In this document: in pieces, positions 24,300 to 35,629 of the stretch
How the letters are laid out: each line of letters starts with the position of its first letter
How positions within the stretch are numbered: the stretch's first letter is position 1
Assembly: GCA_012932295.1 (NCBI GenBank)
Contig: JAAONU010000009.1
Span: 733,197 to 797,196, forward strand
Length of the DNA: 64,000 nt
Direction of reading: 5' to 3'
From: Cyclina sinensis
Lineage: Eukaryota > Mollusca > Bivalvia > Venerida > Veneridae
Made by a program: the position numbers and the translations under genes
Notes under the pieces: generated by a model
What the model saw: the letters and a program-made list of their open reading frames with translations, nothing else
Told to the model about the DNA's origin: nothing
Databases searched by the model: none

Positions 24300-25730
24300 C
24301 CATCAAGAACTCTGGTTGCTATGGCAACTTAAAGGAAAAACTTTGAAAATCTTCTTGTCTGAAACCAAAAGGGCCTTAGCCTTAAGATTTGGTATGTAGC
24401 ATTGTCTAGTGGACCTCTATCAAATTTGTTCAAATTATGCCGCTGGGGTCAAATTTGGCCCCGCCCAGGGAGTCAATTGATTTTACATAGGCTTATATAG
24501 GAAAACTTAAAAAATCTTCTTGTCTGAAACCACAAGGCCTAGAGTAGTTTATATATTTGGTGTGCAGCATTGTCCAGTGGACCTCTACCAAGTTTGTTCA
24601 AATCATGGCTCCTGGGTCAAAAATGGCCCCGCCCTGGGGGTCACTTGATTTACATAGAGTTATATAGCGAAAACTTTAAAAGTCTTCTCGTTTGAAACCA
24701 CAAGGCCTGGAGCTTAGATATTTGGTATGAGGCATCATCTAGTGGACCTCTACAAAGATTGTTCAAATTATGACCCTAGGTCAGAACTGGCCCCGCCCTC
24801 GGGGTCACTTGATTTTCATAGAGTTATATAAGGAAAACTTTAAAAATCTTCTTGTCAGAAACTGCAAGGCATGGAGCTTAGATATTTGGTGTTGATCATT
24901 ATCTAGTTGATCTCTACCAAGATTGTTCAAATAATGACCCTGGGGTCAGAACTGGCCCCGCCCTGGGGGTCACTTGATTTACATAGAGTTATATAGGGAA
25001 AACTTTAAAAATCTTCTTGTCTGAAACCACAAGGCATGGAGCTTAGATATTTAGTATGAGGCATCATCTGGTGGACCTCTACCAAGATTATTCAAATTAT
25101 GACCCTAGGTCAGAACTGGCCCCGCCCTCGGGGTCACTTGATTTACATAGAGTTAGATAGGGAAAACTTTAAAAATCTTCTTGTCAGAAACCACAAGGCA
25201 TGGAGCTTAGATATTTGGTGTGTAGCATTGTCTAGTAGACCTCTACCAAGATTGTTCAAATCATGGCCACTGGGTCAAAATTGGCTCCCCCCAAGGGGTC
25301 ACATGTTTTACATAGAGTTATATAGTAAATTCTTTAAAAATCTTCTTGTCAGAAACTGCAAGGCCTGGAGCTTAGATATTTGGTATGAGGCATTATCTAG
25401 TGGACCTCTACAAAGATTGTTCAAATTGTGACCCGGAGGTCAGAACTGACCCCGCCCAGGGCTTATTTGATTTACATAGAGTTATATACATGTAGGGAAA
25501 ACTTTAAAAAGTTTCTCGTAAGAAGCTACAAGGCATTGAGCTTAGATATTTGGTGTGTAGCATTGTCTAGTAGACCTCTACCAAGATTGTTCAAATCATG
25601 GCCCCTGGGTCAAAATTGGCCCCGCCCAAGAGGTCACATGTTTTACAAAGAGTTATATAGCAAAAAACTTTTAAAATCTTCTTGTCACAAACTGCAAGGC
25701 CTTGAGCTTAGATATTTGGTAGTATGCACC
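24300..25730 (+). repeat. Tandem array, unit about 165 bp
   Basis: About eight to nine diverged units. Landmarks are 'aaaatcttcttgtcagaaac', 'gcttagatatttggt', 'gtggacctctaccaagattg', 'ctggccccgccctgggggtc' and 'tacatagagttatatag'. Spurious open frames at 25099-25763 follow the unit. Confidence 0.9.
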
Positions 25731-25799
25731 GTGACCACAGTGGGGTCATTCCCCCTCCCGTAGGGGGTCACTCGTCCCCCCCCACCAGCCCAAAATTTT

Positions 25800-27250
25800 T
25801 TATCTCATTTTATAAGTTTTCGCTATGGCAATAAAATTTGGACCATTTGTCCTTTTTTTTTTAAGATAATTTCAAAAACATTATTACTTGACCTATATTT
25901 TTGGCCTACTGACCTACTTTTTTGTTTTTTAGGTACAGCAATGAAATTTGGACCGTGTGCACAATTTTCATTTTGATTTTAAAAATGTCATCGCGTGACC
26001 TTAACTTTTGACCTACTGACCTCTTTTTTGTTTTTGGAGCTATGGCAATGAAATTTGGACCATGTATACAGTTTTTTGTCCTGATTTCAGAAACGTCATA
26101 TCATGACCTATATTTTTGACCTACTGACCTATTTTTTTGTTTTTAAGCTACAGCAATGAAATTTGGACCGTGTGCACAGTTTTTCGTTTCGATTTCAAAA
26201 ATGTCATCGCATGACCTATATATTTGACCTACTGACCTCCTTTTTTTGGAGCTATGGCAATGAAATTTGGACCATCTGTACAGTTTTTTGTTCCAATTTC
26301 AGAAATGTCATCGCATGACCTATATTTTTGACCTACTGGCCTACTTTTTGTTTGTGGAGCTATGGCAATGAAATTTTGAACATGTGTACAGTTTTGTGTT
26401 CCGATTTCAAAAATGTCATCGCATGACCTATATTTTTGACCTACTGACCTACTTTTTTGTTTTTTAACTACAGCAATGAATTTTGGACCATGCTCACAGT
26501 TTTTCGTTTCGATTTCAAAAATGTAATCGCATGACCTATATTTTTGACCTACTGACCTCCTTTTTGTTTTTCGAGCTGTGGCAATGAAATTTGGACTATG
26601 TGTACAGTTCTTTGTTTTCCCATTTCAAAAATGTCATCGCATGACCTATATTTTTGACCTACTAACCTTTTTGTTTTTGGAGCTATGGCAATGAAATATG
26701 ACCATGTGTACAGTTTTTTTCCGATTTCAAAAATATTATCGCATGACCTATATTTTTGACATACTGACCTACTTTTTTGTTTTTTAGCTACAGCAATGGA
26801 ATTTGGATCATATGCACAGTTTTTCGTTTCGATTTCAAAAATGTATTCGCATGAGCTATATTTTTGTCCTACTGACCTTCTCTTTGTTTTTGGAGCTGTG
26901 GCAATGAAATTTGGACCATGTGTACAGTTTTTTGTTTTCCCATTTCAAAAACGTCATTGCATGACTTATATTTTTGACTTACTGACCAACTTTTTGTTTT
27001 TGGAGCTTTGGCAATGAAATTTGGATCATCTGCACAGTTTTTGTTCCGATTTAAGAATGTTATTAAACATGAGGAAGACAGTTTTAATTTTTATGGTATA
27101 TAATTTTTAATAACAGACCTAGTGACCTACTTTTTTGTTTTTTTTTTAGCTATGGCAATGAAATTTGGACCATGTGTACAGTTTTTTGTTCCGATTTCAA
27201 AAACAGCATAGCATGACCTATATTTTTGACCTACTTTTTGTTTTAAAGCT
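25800..27250 (+). repeat. Tandem array, unit about 104-108 bp
   Basis: Roughly thirteen units with landmarks 'tatggcaatgaaatttggac', 'gtgtacagttttttgttcc', 'tttcaaaaatgtcatcgcat' and 'tttttgacctactgacct'. Units alternate between 'gctatggcaatg' and 'gctacagcaatg' forms, suggesting a higher-order dimer. Confidence 0.9.
27054..27116 (+). repeat. 63-bp segment duplicated at 27689-27751
   Basis: Both places read 'gaatgttattaaac', then 'gaggaagacagtt', then 'taatttttatggtatata' and 'atttttaataacag', with only a few differences. One copy is inside the tandem array, the other just outside the element's right end. Confidence 0.8.
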
Positions 27251-27516
27251 ACAGCAAATTTTTCCCTGCATGGATACTATATTCTGTCGGTAGGGTTTGA
27301 GGTCACAGGGTTAAGGTCAAGGTCACCATAGCTTATGATAGATATTTCTACTTTTTGTCATAGAGCCTGTATTTATTGACTGATATTTTACATGTTTACA
27401 TATTTATATTTACATTACTTACATATTTTCAATTAAAACATGAAATACTGCTTAACAGCAAACCTACCGCCAAAATACTTAAGTGAGCGATCTAGGGCCA
27501 TCATGGCCCTCTTGTT

Positions 27517-28394
27517 TTGTATATATGAGCTCTTGATTTAAAAAAAAACTGCATTGTAGTTTGTACTATGTTTGTTGGATCTTTTGTATATATTAGCTCT
27601 GCTGCATGAAATCAAGCATTTTTGGTACTTTTATACTTACTAAAATGGAAAGAGGAGGAGTCAAAACAGTGAAGACATGTAGTTGAAAGAATGTTATTAA
27701 ACTTGAGGAAGACAGTTATAATTTTTATGGTATATAATTTTTAATAACAGAAACTACGATGAAAATTATATTTGTTGCCCTCAGGTCCAGTAATTATATT
27801 TTGTACTAGAACTATCCAGTATCTAAGAGACGCTACTTTCTAAGGGAGATAACTCTATATAACGACAGGCTTACATTTCAGAAGATTTGTAATTGCCAAC
27901 TGTAAGTATTCAGACATATTTTTACTGCCAAGACGTTTTGTACAAGTCCCATGTATGAAATATAATTGTTTGATCGAAACTGCGTTGTTTCTTTTTTATT
28001 AAAAAAAAAGTTTTCTTTTTTATCTTATAAAAAAGAAAAGAAATGGTATTCCACAGAAGGAAGGGAAAATTATAGACTGGAATTGCAAATATATATTTGC
28101 TGTTGCACATACTTTTTAGATTAATAACCATAAATAAGTTATAGAAATATCACTCAGTTATTTGAAATATTTTCACTGTAAGAAACAATACTTTTTAAGT
28201 ACAACCCAGAAGTGTTGAAGGTAAGATTTTTCTCTAAGACGATGAACTTGCTAAAATATACAAGAACATGCTTAGAAATTGCTCGTTATGTACGAATTTC
28301 ACAACGAGGCTGACACACTGCGCTCACCAGTAGGAACAGTTGTTTAAACTTTTATTTTAATCAATGGAAGCAAATTCTTGCAACTTATATTAAT
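27517..28394. other. Intergenic, no gene seen
   Basis: AT-rich sequence with poly-A/T runs near 28000. Apart from the second copy of the 63-bp segment (27689-27751) I recognise nothing here. Confidence 0.5.
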
Positions 28395-28530
28395 CACTCT
28401 TGATGACTGCTGCTTGGGTTCAAACCAGTATAAGTCACTGGAGACTCGCACCCCTGGTGGGATTCGATCCAGCAACCTCTAGATCGTGAGTACGGCGCTC
28501 TAACCCCACGAACACTGCTCTTCCGATTAA
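28395..28530 (-). repeat. tRNA-derived SINE
   Basis: On the minus strand it carries GGTTAGAGCGCCGTACTCAC, then GGATCGAATCCCACCAGGGG (B-box-like), then the shared body 'gagtctccagtgac' and 'ttgaacccaagcagcagtc'. The same body is found at 12475, 32300, 45540 and 56260. Confidence 0.7.
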
Positions 28531-29038
28531 TATATACAGAAAATGTCTTGGTTTATCAAACTTCTATGTACATGTGTATTTCAACATAACATCTAATTGT
28601 TCTTTCCATTTTATCTATAGTCAACACATTGGTTTTTCAGAGAGAGAGATAATTAACGTATTGTACAGTATTTGAGTTTTATTTTCAAACATAACTAGCA
28701 CACTTTACATTTAAACATTCTGGAGTAAAAGATATTTAAAATGGCTATTGAAAAAATTTTGACACACAAAAAAGCCATTAATCGCTTGACAATACTAACA
28801 CTTGCATTTAGACAAAATCTTGAAAGACTCTGCTGTAAGACCTAAAATACCATATAAATCTTTGCTCTGCTTTCACATAAGCTGCTTATAGAATAAGATA
28901 TATTACATTCGCAACAAACAGAAACTAAAGCACGTAATCAATTTAGTTAATCAAGTAAAACTTTCTGTTGTTGTTTTTAATTTACTTGGTTCATTATTTC
29001 CCTGTGCAATACTTTGCAACGATTGCCTGTTTTACCAA

Positions 29039-29044
29039 TTTATT
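29039..29044 (-). promoter_or_regulatory. Candidate polyadenylation signal of the lectin gene
   Basis: AATAAA on the minus strand, about 135 nt past the stop codon. Confidence 0.5.
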
Positions 29045-29178
29045 TTCTATTACCAGTTTAAGGCAAACTCTCTGTTCAAGATAAGAATTAAGACATTTCT
29101 CCGTTCAAGATAAAATCAACTCTTCAACTGATAGCAAAACATTGTATATAGCTGAGACGTGTATATGGTCATGCTTCC

Positions 29179-29952
29179 TCAGTGTTCGATTACTTCACAC
29201 ATGGCGTAAAACACATCAGAGCAAGACACGTCATTCCATAACATTCGGAATCCTTTGACAGCTAGGCACTCTTCGCCTACACCATTGCTTGGTTCCCCCG
29301 AGGCCCATTGGAAGAATCCGTCAGTGCTACCGTATTCATACTCCCACACAGAACTGTCATATCTTCGTTGTCCGTCGATCCAGAATTGTGAAACGAAGTT
29401 TTGACTCTCAACAAAATCTTTTATATCCCTGTATTTTCGATCCGAATCGATGTTTATTAGGTTTCCGTCGTTTTGTTTACACTGCATGTCTGCTTCCAGT
29501 CGAGTCGTCTGCATGTTGTACAGTTTCACGCAATATCCGTTCTTCGTAATGTTATAATTTTCTGGACAATAACCAGTGCATATTTCTGATTCCTTTTTCT
29601 TAGCTTTCGTGTCGGAATCGCAGGCCGTATAATTCACACCGCATTCACGGGTACGGAATTTAGCGCCGAAACGATTCGCATGCGCATTGCACCCTGTCCA
29701 TTCCTCCCATTGAGAACAAGGGTGAAGATCGCAAATTTTGCCATTTATTCTGATTTCAAGCGTCTCTATAGCCTTACCAATCAGCTGCAGCATAGGTTTT
29801 TCGAGCTCCTTCGCCATTTCCTGTAACATGTTCCCATCCAGGTCTTGCACAGACGACTCATCGCTTTCCGTTAAAGGCGCACCAGATACACGGAGAACCA
29901 GTCCAATGATGCCAGTCCATATTACCCTTCTAACAAAAGCTTTAATTTTCAT
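29179..29952 (-). CDS. Secreted TSP1/C-type lectin domain protein, single exon
   Basis: A 257-residue open frame without introns. Residues 1-24 are a signal peptide (basic start, then a hydrophobic core IWTGIIGLVL, likely cut after VSG). Residues 25-70 are an acidic stretch with helical potential. Residues 74-129 form a TSP1-like module: CSQWEEWTGC gives the W-x-x-W-x-x-C motif, RTREC follows, and six cysteines fall in the region. Residues 130-255 form a C-type lectin domain with cysteines C141, C158, C229, C244 and C252 and the WND calcium motif at 239-241. The sugar-specificity motif reads EPS at 220-222 where mannose-type lectins have EPN. The protein is probably secreted and binds a glycan or other ligand extracellularly; immune recognition or mucus function is inference. 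N-glycosylation sequons occur (NYT, NIT). Molluscs have large lectin families, so an orthologue name cannot be given. Confidence 0.9.
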   Translation of the reverse strand: MKIKAFVRRVIWTGIIGLVLRVSGAPLTESDESSVQDLDGNMLQEMAKELEKPMLQLIGKAIETLEIRINGKICDLHPCSQWEEWTGCNAHANRFGAKFRTRECGVNYTACDSDTKAKKKESEICTGYCPENYNITKNGYCVKLYNMQTTRLEADMQCKQNDGNLINIDSDRKYRDIKDFVESQNFVSQFWIDGQRRYDSSVWEYEYGSTDGFFQWASGEPSNGVGEECLAVKGFRMLWNDVSCSDVFYAMCEVIEH

Positions 29953-30050
29953 TCTAGTAGTTTAAGAAATATACAGTTGATGCAAACTCTTAAAACTGAA
30001 GTCAGTTTGGCCTTTTTAGACTTATGTTGACAACGGGCGAAATTAAGATG

Positions 30051-30060
30051 ATTTATATAT
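30051..30060 (-). promoter_or_regulatory. Candidate TATA box of the lectin gene
   Basis: The minus strand reads ATATATAAAT about 100 nt upstream of the ATG, which would put the transcription start about 70 nt before the start codon. Confidence 0.4.
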
Positions 30061-30184
30061 GATTTAAACATCCCGTATTAATGAATGGACATGAGCTGTT
30101 GTTTTGGGACATTGTCCAAGTCATGATAAAGATGTTTTATTTACGTGTCGTTGTCTCACGATTATGAATGTAATTAACATATAA

Positions 30185-31065
30185 CCACCCACATAAAGTG
30201 TATGGGGTCTATATTGGATTCACATTTTGTCACTTCGTTCGTCCGTGCCTCTGTCCGTCTGTCCCGTTTCTTGTCCAGCGAAAAAATTCTCCATGCATAG
30301 AAAGATTTTCAAATACCTTGGCATATTTCTGAGGTTGATGAGACGGTGTAGCGTGTAAGACCCAGGTCCATAGCTCAAAGGTCAAGGTCACAGTCATGAA
30401 TAAAAGGAAAAAAATATTATAGATCTTGTCCGTGCCATAACTTCTCAATGCATCAAAAGACCTTTGCTTATTTGTTCACCTTGGTGAGTCGGTGTGTCAC
30501 GTGGTCAAGGTCAAGGTCTAAGTCACTGGTTTAAGGTAAAGAAATTTGGCAATGGACTTTGTTTGGACCGTAACTTCTCTATACAAGGAAGGATTTTGAT
30601 ACCTTTGCATATTTGTTCATCAAGATTAGATGTTGTGTCATTTGCAAAACGTAAGTGTTTTGCTCAAATGTCTAGGTCATAATGTCTTGTCAGATTATAG
30701 TCCTTGTCTGTGCCATCACTTCTATATACATGTGAGGAACGTTTAAGTCCCACGTCCATAGCTCAAAGGTCAAGGTCACAGTTACTGGTCAGATGTCAAA
30801 AATGTTTATAGTAGACCTTATCTGGACCAAAATTCTCCATATATGGAAGGCAAATATATGTCACCTTCCTGGTTATTTGCTTTCTTGGTATTCTATGACT
30901 TCCTATTACATCAGACCATTAAATAAAATGGCATCATAAGTATGTTTGTTTATTCCATTGCCGTGCAAGAATTTTGTAATGACCCCTTTTTCCTAAATCC
31001 TCTGTCCTGTGACCAAGCGGAGTGTGGGGGTATTCGTCACTTATGTGACAAGCTCTAGTTTTGTT
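30185..31065 (+). repeat. Dispersed noncoding repeat
   Basis: A module 'ccatagctcaaaggtcaaggtcacagt' recurs at 30369 and 30757, with related 'ggtcaaggtcaaggtctaagtcac' at 30506. The right part ends 'cacttatgtgacaagctcta'. Comparable 'aaggtcaaggtcacc' phrases occur at the end of the family A copy near 27320. No coding capacity seen. Confidence 0.6.
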
Positions 31066-32299
31066 TTGGCCGTTTAAAATCCGTACCAGCATTTACTCGT
31101 AATTAATACGTATTATGCGTCTTTTTAGTCAGCCACCTCAGAACATCGGCCTAAGTGATTGTGTGTAACGACTATACATTGCAGAACATCGCTGGATAGA
31201 CACGTTACTTTAAAATCCCACTTAAAATACATAATTTATTAACGGCCGATAAATTGGAGAGATACGGAATGGGTTGAACATGGGTATTCGACGATGATTT
31301 TAGACATGTCTCGGTTGTTGAAAGATACCAACATCTGCAAGAATCAGTAAAACAGACGGATCTTAAAACAGCTTTTCATGATGCTGACGCATGTTTTGTA
31401 TATAGGTCTTTTTTCCCGAAAATATGTGTACGGTAGTTTCACAGAAACTGCTAACCTAAAGCGACAACTCCTTTTCTTGGAGCAATTTCTTTTCAAGGGC
31501 CAGTATTCGTAATAGGAAAGAAATTGAAATTAAACATTGTTGTGCTAATTTACAGCTGATGCCAACACTTCCGCCAATAAAAAGATTTTGACCTTCAACA
31601 GAATCTTACCGACCAGCTATAAACTATTTTTTTCAGATATGATAGTCTATTATTTTCTTTTTTCGCCTCTGAAAAAAATGTGGAGACATTCTTGGACGAC
31701 TTTTCAGTCTACTATAGCCAGGGCGAATCATGTGTTCTGGATTTTTAGTGTATTATTGGGCCTTCTTTTAATTTAGTTGTAGAGTACCTGTTGGAAGACA
31801 ATACAGTGTGTCAGTCGTGACGATGACAAGTCACTTACAAGAAAATTTCGTGAAGATATTTAATGTATTCTCGACGTCCAACTAACCTCGTGACGGTCTT
31901 GTTTATAAGCTCATGAAATCCTTTACATGAACTCACGTTTAAACATGGCTGTGCATATATAATGGGCGGGTATATAATAAGGGCGATGTCCTTTAATCAG
32001 TTTACGAGGGTTCATTCAGAAACTTACGTACTCAGATGTCCACAACGAAAACTCATTGACATGGTTGCTTAATGTTTTTACTGACAGAGCATAATTTTTG
32101 TTAGTTTACATGTGTCTCGCGTAAGATCATCGATATTAGATACTTACTGTGTGTGGAGGTGGGGTGGGGGAGCGGTAGGGAAACCTATATGTAAACACCA
32201 GTTATCGAAATCTGCTCATCTGTATAACAGTTCAATAGCTTTCAAAATGAAATATGTAATGGGTATAATATATAAACAAAACCTATAAATGTTTAATTC
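31066..32299. other. Intergenic, nothing recognised
   Basis: Mixed-composition sequence with only short random open frames. I see no repeat family, RNA gene or splice pattern I can support. Confidence 0.5.
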
Positions 32300-32425
32300 T
32301 AGTTATAAGTGACTTTAGTGCCGGATTCGCTATCCGGAGATTGTTGGACTGATTCCCACCACGAGTGAGATTTCCGAGTGACTTTGCATTCCTCACTTTC
32401 GGCGCGAGAACAGATTTGAATCAAG
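32300..32425 (+). repeat. tRNA-derived SINE
   Basis: It carries the body of the SINE family ('gagtgactttgcattcctca', 'ctttcggcgcgagaa', 'tttgaatcaagg') behind a degraded tRNA-like head ('ggactgattcccacc'). Confidence 0.6.
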
Positions 32426-32589
32426 GACACAGACATTAAGGAGGATTAATAAAAGTTGTAAGAATTGGATGTTCTTCAATCTTAAACTTCTCATTGTACC
32501 ACGTGGTACGTAATTTAACTTGCACTTTACCTTATTTTTACTTCAGTACACTAGCAATACCTAACCCTAACCAAATTCTCTTAATATTT

Positions 32590-33450
32590 CCGAAAATTAA
32601 AGAATTGTGGAAGAAAGCAACCCTACGATAAAGTTACTTCAGCATTACGAAAAATACTGAAAAGTGAAAGAAAGCAATTTTAGGATAAAGTCACTTCAAC
32701 GTTACGAAAATTACTGAAAAGTGGAAGATTGCAGCCTTAGGATAAAGTCACTTCAACATTACGAAATTGACTGAAAAGTGGAAGAAAACAGTCTTAGGAT
32801 AAAGTCACTTCAACGTAAGGAAAATTATTGAAAAGTGGAAGAAAACAGTCTTAGGATAAAGTCACTTCAACGTTATGAAAATTACTAAAAAGTGGAAGAA
32901 AGCAACCTTATGATATAGTCTCGTTAACATTACAAATATTACTGAAAAGTGGAAGAAAACAGTCTTAGGATAAAGTCTCTTCAACATTACGAAAATTACT
33001 GAAAAGTGGAAGAAAGCAATCTTAGGATAAAGTCACTTCAATATTACGAAAATTACTGAAAAGTGGAAGAAAGCAATCTTAGGATAAAGTCACTTCAATA
33101 TTACGAAAATTACTGAAAAGTGGAAGAAAGCAATCTTAGGATAAAGTCTCTTCAACATTACGAAAATTACTGAAAAGTGGAAGAAAGCAATCTTAGGATA
33201 AAGTCACTTCAATATTACGAAAATTACTGAAAAGTGGAAGAAAGCAATCTTAGGATAAAGTCTCTTCAACATTACGAAAATTACTGAAAAGTGGAAGAAA
33301 GCAATCTTAGGATAAAGTCACTTCAATATTACGAAAATTACTGAAAAGTGGAAGAAAGCAATCTTAGGATATAGTCACTTCAACATTACGGAAATTACTG
33401 AAAAGTGGAAGAAAGCAACCTTAGGATAAAGTCAATTCAACGTTTTATTA
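32590..33450 (+). repeat. 57-bp minisatellite
   Basis: About 15 units. Landmarks are AAGTCACTTCAACATTACGA, AAATTACTGAAAAGTGGAAG and AAAGCAATCTTAGGATA. Central units (32960-33360) alternate between a 'tctcttcaacatt' and a 'tcacttcaatatt' form, suggesting amplification of a dimer. Confidence 0.94.
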
Positions 33451-33865
33451 GGTCATTTCAATTTCCGGACGCAATTTCCGGTTTCTCTTCATTGTTTCAC
33501 ACGACTTGGGCGTTCTTTGGTGAACGACATGTGTGAAAGACATATAACAACCCTTACGTCCGAGATATATTTGTATTGACTTTAAGACAGACAATGACGG
33601 ACAAAATTTTTCAAGGGTGCAGATTTACAATCAGATATTCAGTATGATGCTAAGTTGTTTGACCGCTCTATTTGACGGACATACACAATTTTAGAAAGCG
33701 TGTGATATTTTGTGTGTTTAACCCTGTCAGGAAAACATCCCAGAATGGTAATGAGTTTCTCTTACACACCAATGATACTTTATCTAAAATGTAATATACT
33801 TTTTGAAGTTTAAATTATCCATATCATACTTTAGCGTCTGGCCATGCTTAACTTACTTTTCAAAG

Positions 33866-35629
33866 TATACTGATGGAAAAAAGTTTAGCAATATATTTAC
33901 TCATTCAGTTCTCTCCTATAGATTAATGTCATTGAAACGTTTTTTTTTGCATTGGTAATTTGTGCCAAGCAATGAACATCACTATTCGATTTGTTTGTGT
34001 ACAAGTCGGTTAAACGTAAAGTAAGAATATCACGTGCGTCGACCTGGAATGACGTTTGAGCAACATCAGCGAGCCGTCGATATGCTTACCACTGACCTGT
34101 CAACAAGAGACGTCACTCGGCATTTCAATCGACATGGATCGACAATTAGTTGTATGCGGATCAGACTTCAGCAAACAGGGAACGTCTCTGATGGACCCAG
34201 ATCAGGCAGGTTTCGTTAGACCGAACCACTAGAAGACTGTTTTATTACAACTTCATGTTGACGTGATACATTTCTTTAAAGTCGGAAGTTAGCCCGTCTC
34301 CTATAGGATGCTACTGGGACTAGAGTTTGTAACAGGTGAGTCAGAAACAGTCTGGGCGCCGCTGGACTGAAAGCGTGTCAACCTTACTTTGGCATTCCAT
34401 TGACATTGAGACACCGTAAGGCACAGCTTACGTGACCGTTACAGTGTTGGTAGTGTGATGGTATGGACAGGAATATACCATGATGGGAAGATTGATATTG
34501 TTACAGTACTAGATAATTTGACTGCACAAAGGTACTATGACGGCATTATCAAGTCTTTTGTTGTACCATTTCTGCACAACTTAACGTTTGGATTTTCCAA
34601 CATGATAGTGCCCACCCACAAACCAAACGGCAAACGCAGAATGCTTACGCCTTAACGACGTGAATATGCTAATAGCCTACAAGATCACCGGGTCTCTCTC
34701 CTAACGAAACACTTATGTACGAAAGCCTTATAGTGCCATTTTAACTTACAACTTCGATATTAGAACTTGGAACTTAGGAATTAGAAATAAGGACTTCGAT
34801 ATTAGAATTTAAGAATTGGAACAAATGACTTAGGAGCTACGACTTGTATACCTGCATTTTGGCGGGACAAGTGTCATGGAGGACGATAGCGAGAAGGACG
34901 GAGAGAACGCAAATGTAGTAATTATCTTTTTTTCAAGTTTCCTCCGTAATTGTTTCTTTGTGCAAACAGAAGCCTAATTGTGCCATTTTAACTTACAACT
35001 TCGATATTAGAACTTGTATCTGTGACGTACTAAAACTGTGAAATGTCACTGTTTGCACTGAGAAACAATTACGGAGGAAACTTGAAAAAAAGATAATTAC
35101 TACATTTGCGTTCTCTCCGTCCTTCTCGCTATCGTCCTCCATGACACTTGTCCCGCCAAAATGCAGGTATACAAGTCGTAGCTCCTAAGTCATTTGTTCC
35201 AATTCCTAAATTCTAATATCGAAGTCCTTATTTCTAATTCCTAAGTTCCAAGTTCTAATATCGAAGTTGTCAGTTAAAATGGCACTATTAGGCTTCCGTA
35301 CTTATGGGACCACTTAGGTCGGCAGGTGAGAGAACGTCACGACATCAACAACGCACGTAACCTTGAAAGTGCCCTGCAAGATGAATTGGTCAGGATTTCT
35401 CTGTACGATATAAGAATTTGGAGCATGAGACGACGTTGTGTGGCAGTCTTGGCTGCTTATGATGGACACACTAGGTACTGAGACTTTCACGTGGAACAGA
35501 CACGCAGCAGAATTGTGTAACGACATTGATGCGTATCTTCTGTAATTAAAAATGTACTTGGTTTTATAGGTTTAGTACATACACTTACTTTAGAAATTAT
35601 GCATTTCCGAACATTTTTCCATCTGTATA
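33866..35629 (+). mobile_element. Dead Tc1/mariner-type transposon
   Basis: Candidate terminal inverted repeats are TATACTGATGGAAAAAAGTT at the left and its diverged complement AACATTTTTCCATCTGTATA (35610-35629) at the right. The transposase is in pieces. A helix-turn-helix start at 34034-34216 reads QHQRAVDMLTTDLSTRDVTR and SDGPRSGRFR. Part of the DDE catalytic domain is at 34452-34640 (MVWTGIYHDGKIDIVTVLDN, LTAQRYYDGIIKSFVVPFL). The tail lies at 35302-35500 after an inserted element. Frame shifts and stops separate the parts, so it cannot be active. Confidence 0.85.
34717..35301. mobile_element. 585-bp foldback element inserted in the transposase
   Basis: Near-perfect inverted arms at 34717-34969 and 35049-35301 (253 bp each) surround a 79-bp centre. 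Termini are GTACGAAAGCC and its complement form GGCTTCCGTAC. A 4-bp direct repeat TTAT flanks it (34713-34716 and 35302-35305). Taking out the element plus one TTAT rejoins the transposase reading frame across the site, which shows insertion. The centre repeats about 47 bp of the left terminus ('gtgccattttaacttacaac'). It has no coding capacity and is a MITE or foldback element. Confidence 0.92.

Larger units (their letters stand above)
24112..27516 (+). repeat. Dispersed element family A, copy 3, 3.4 kb with internal tandem arrays
   Basis: It begins AGCTCACCTGAGCCTGCTCA and ends GGGCCATCATGGCCC plus TCTTGTT. The left end can form a GAGC/GCTC hairpin and the right end a GGGCCATCATGGCCC palindrome. 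Two unrelated arrays fill the interior (24300-25730 and 25800-27250). Open frames inside are short and repeat-derived. Confidence 0.75.

Noticed and set aside
24300..25763. Open frames of about 110 codons
   Set aside because: They repeat the period of the 165-bp tandem unit.
31588..31776. 62-codon open frame
   Set aside because: No start context, domain or splice partner; its length is expected by chance.
32590..33450. CRISPR-like array
   Set aside because: Units are contiguous 57-bp tandem repeats without unique spacers, in a eukaryotic genome.
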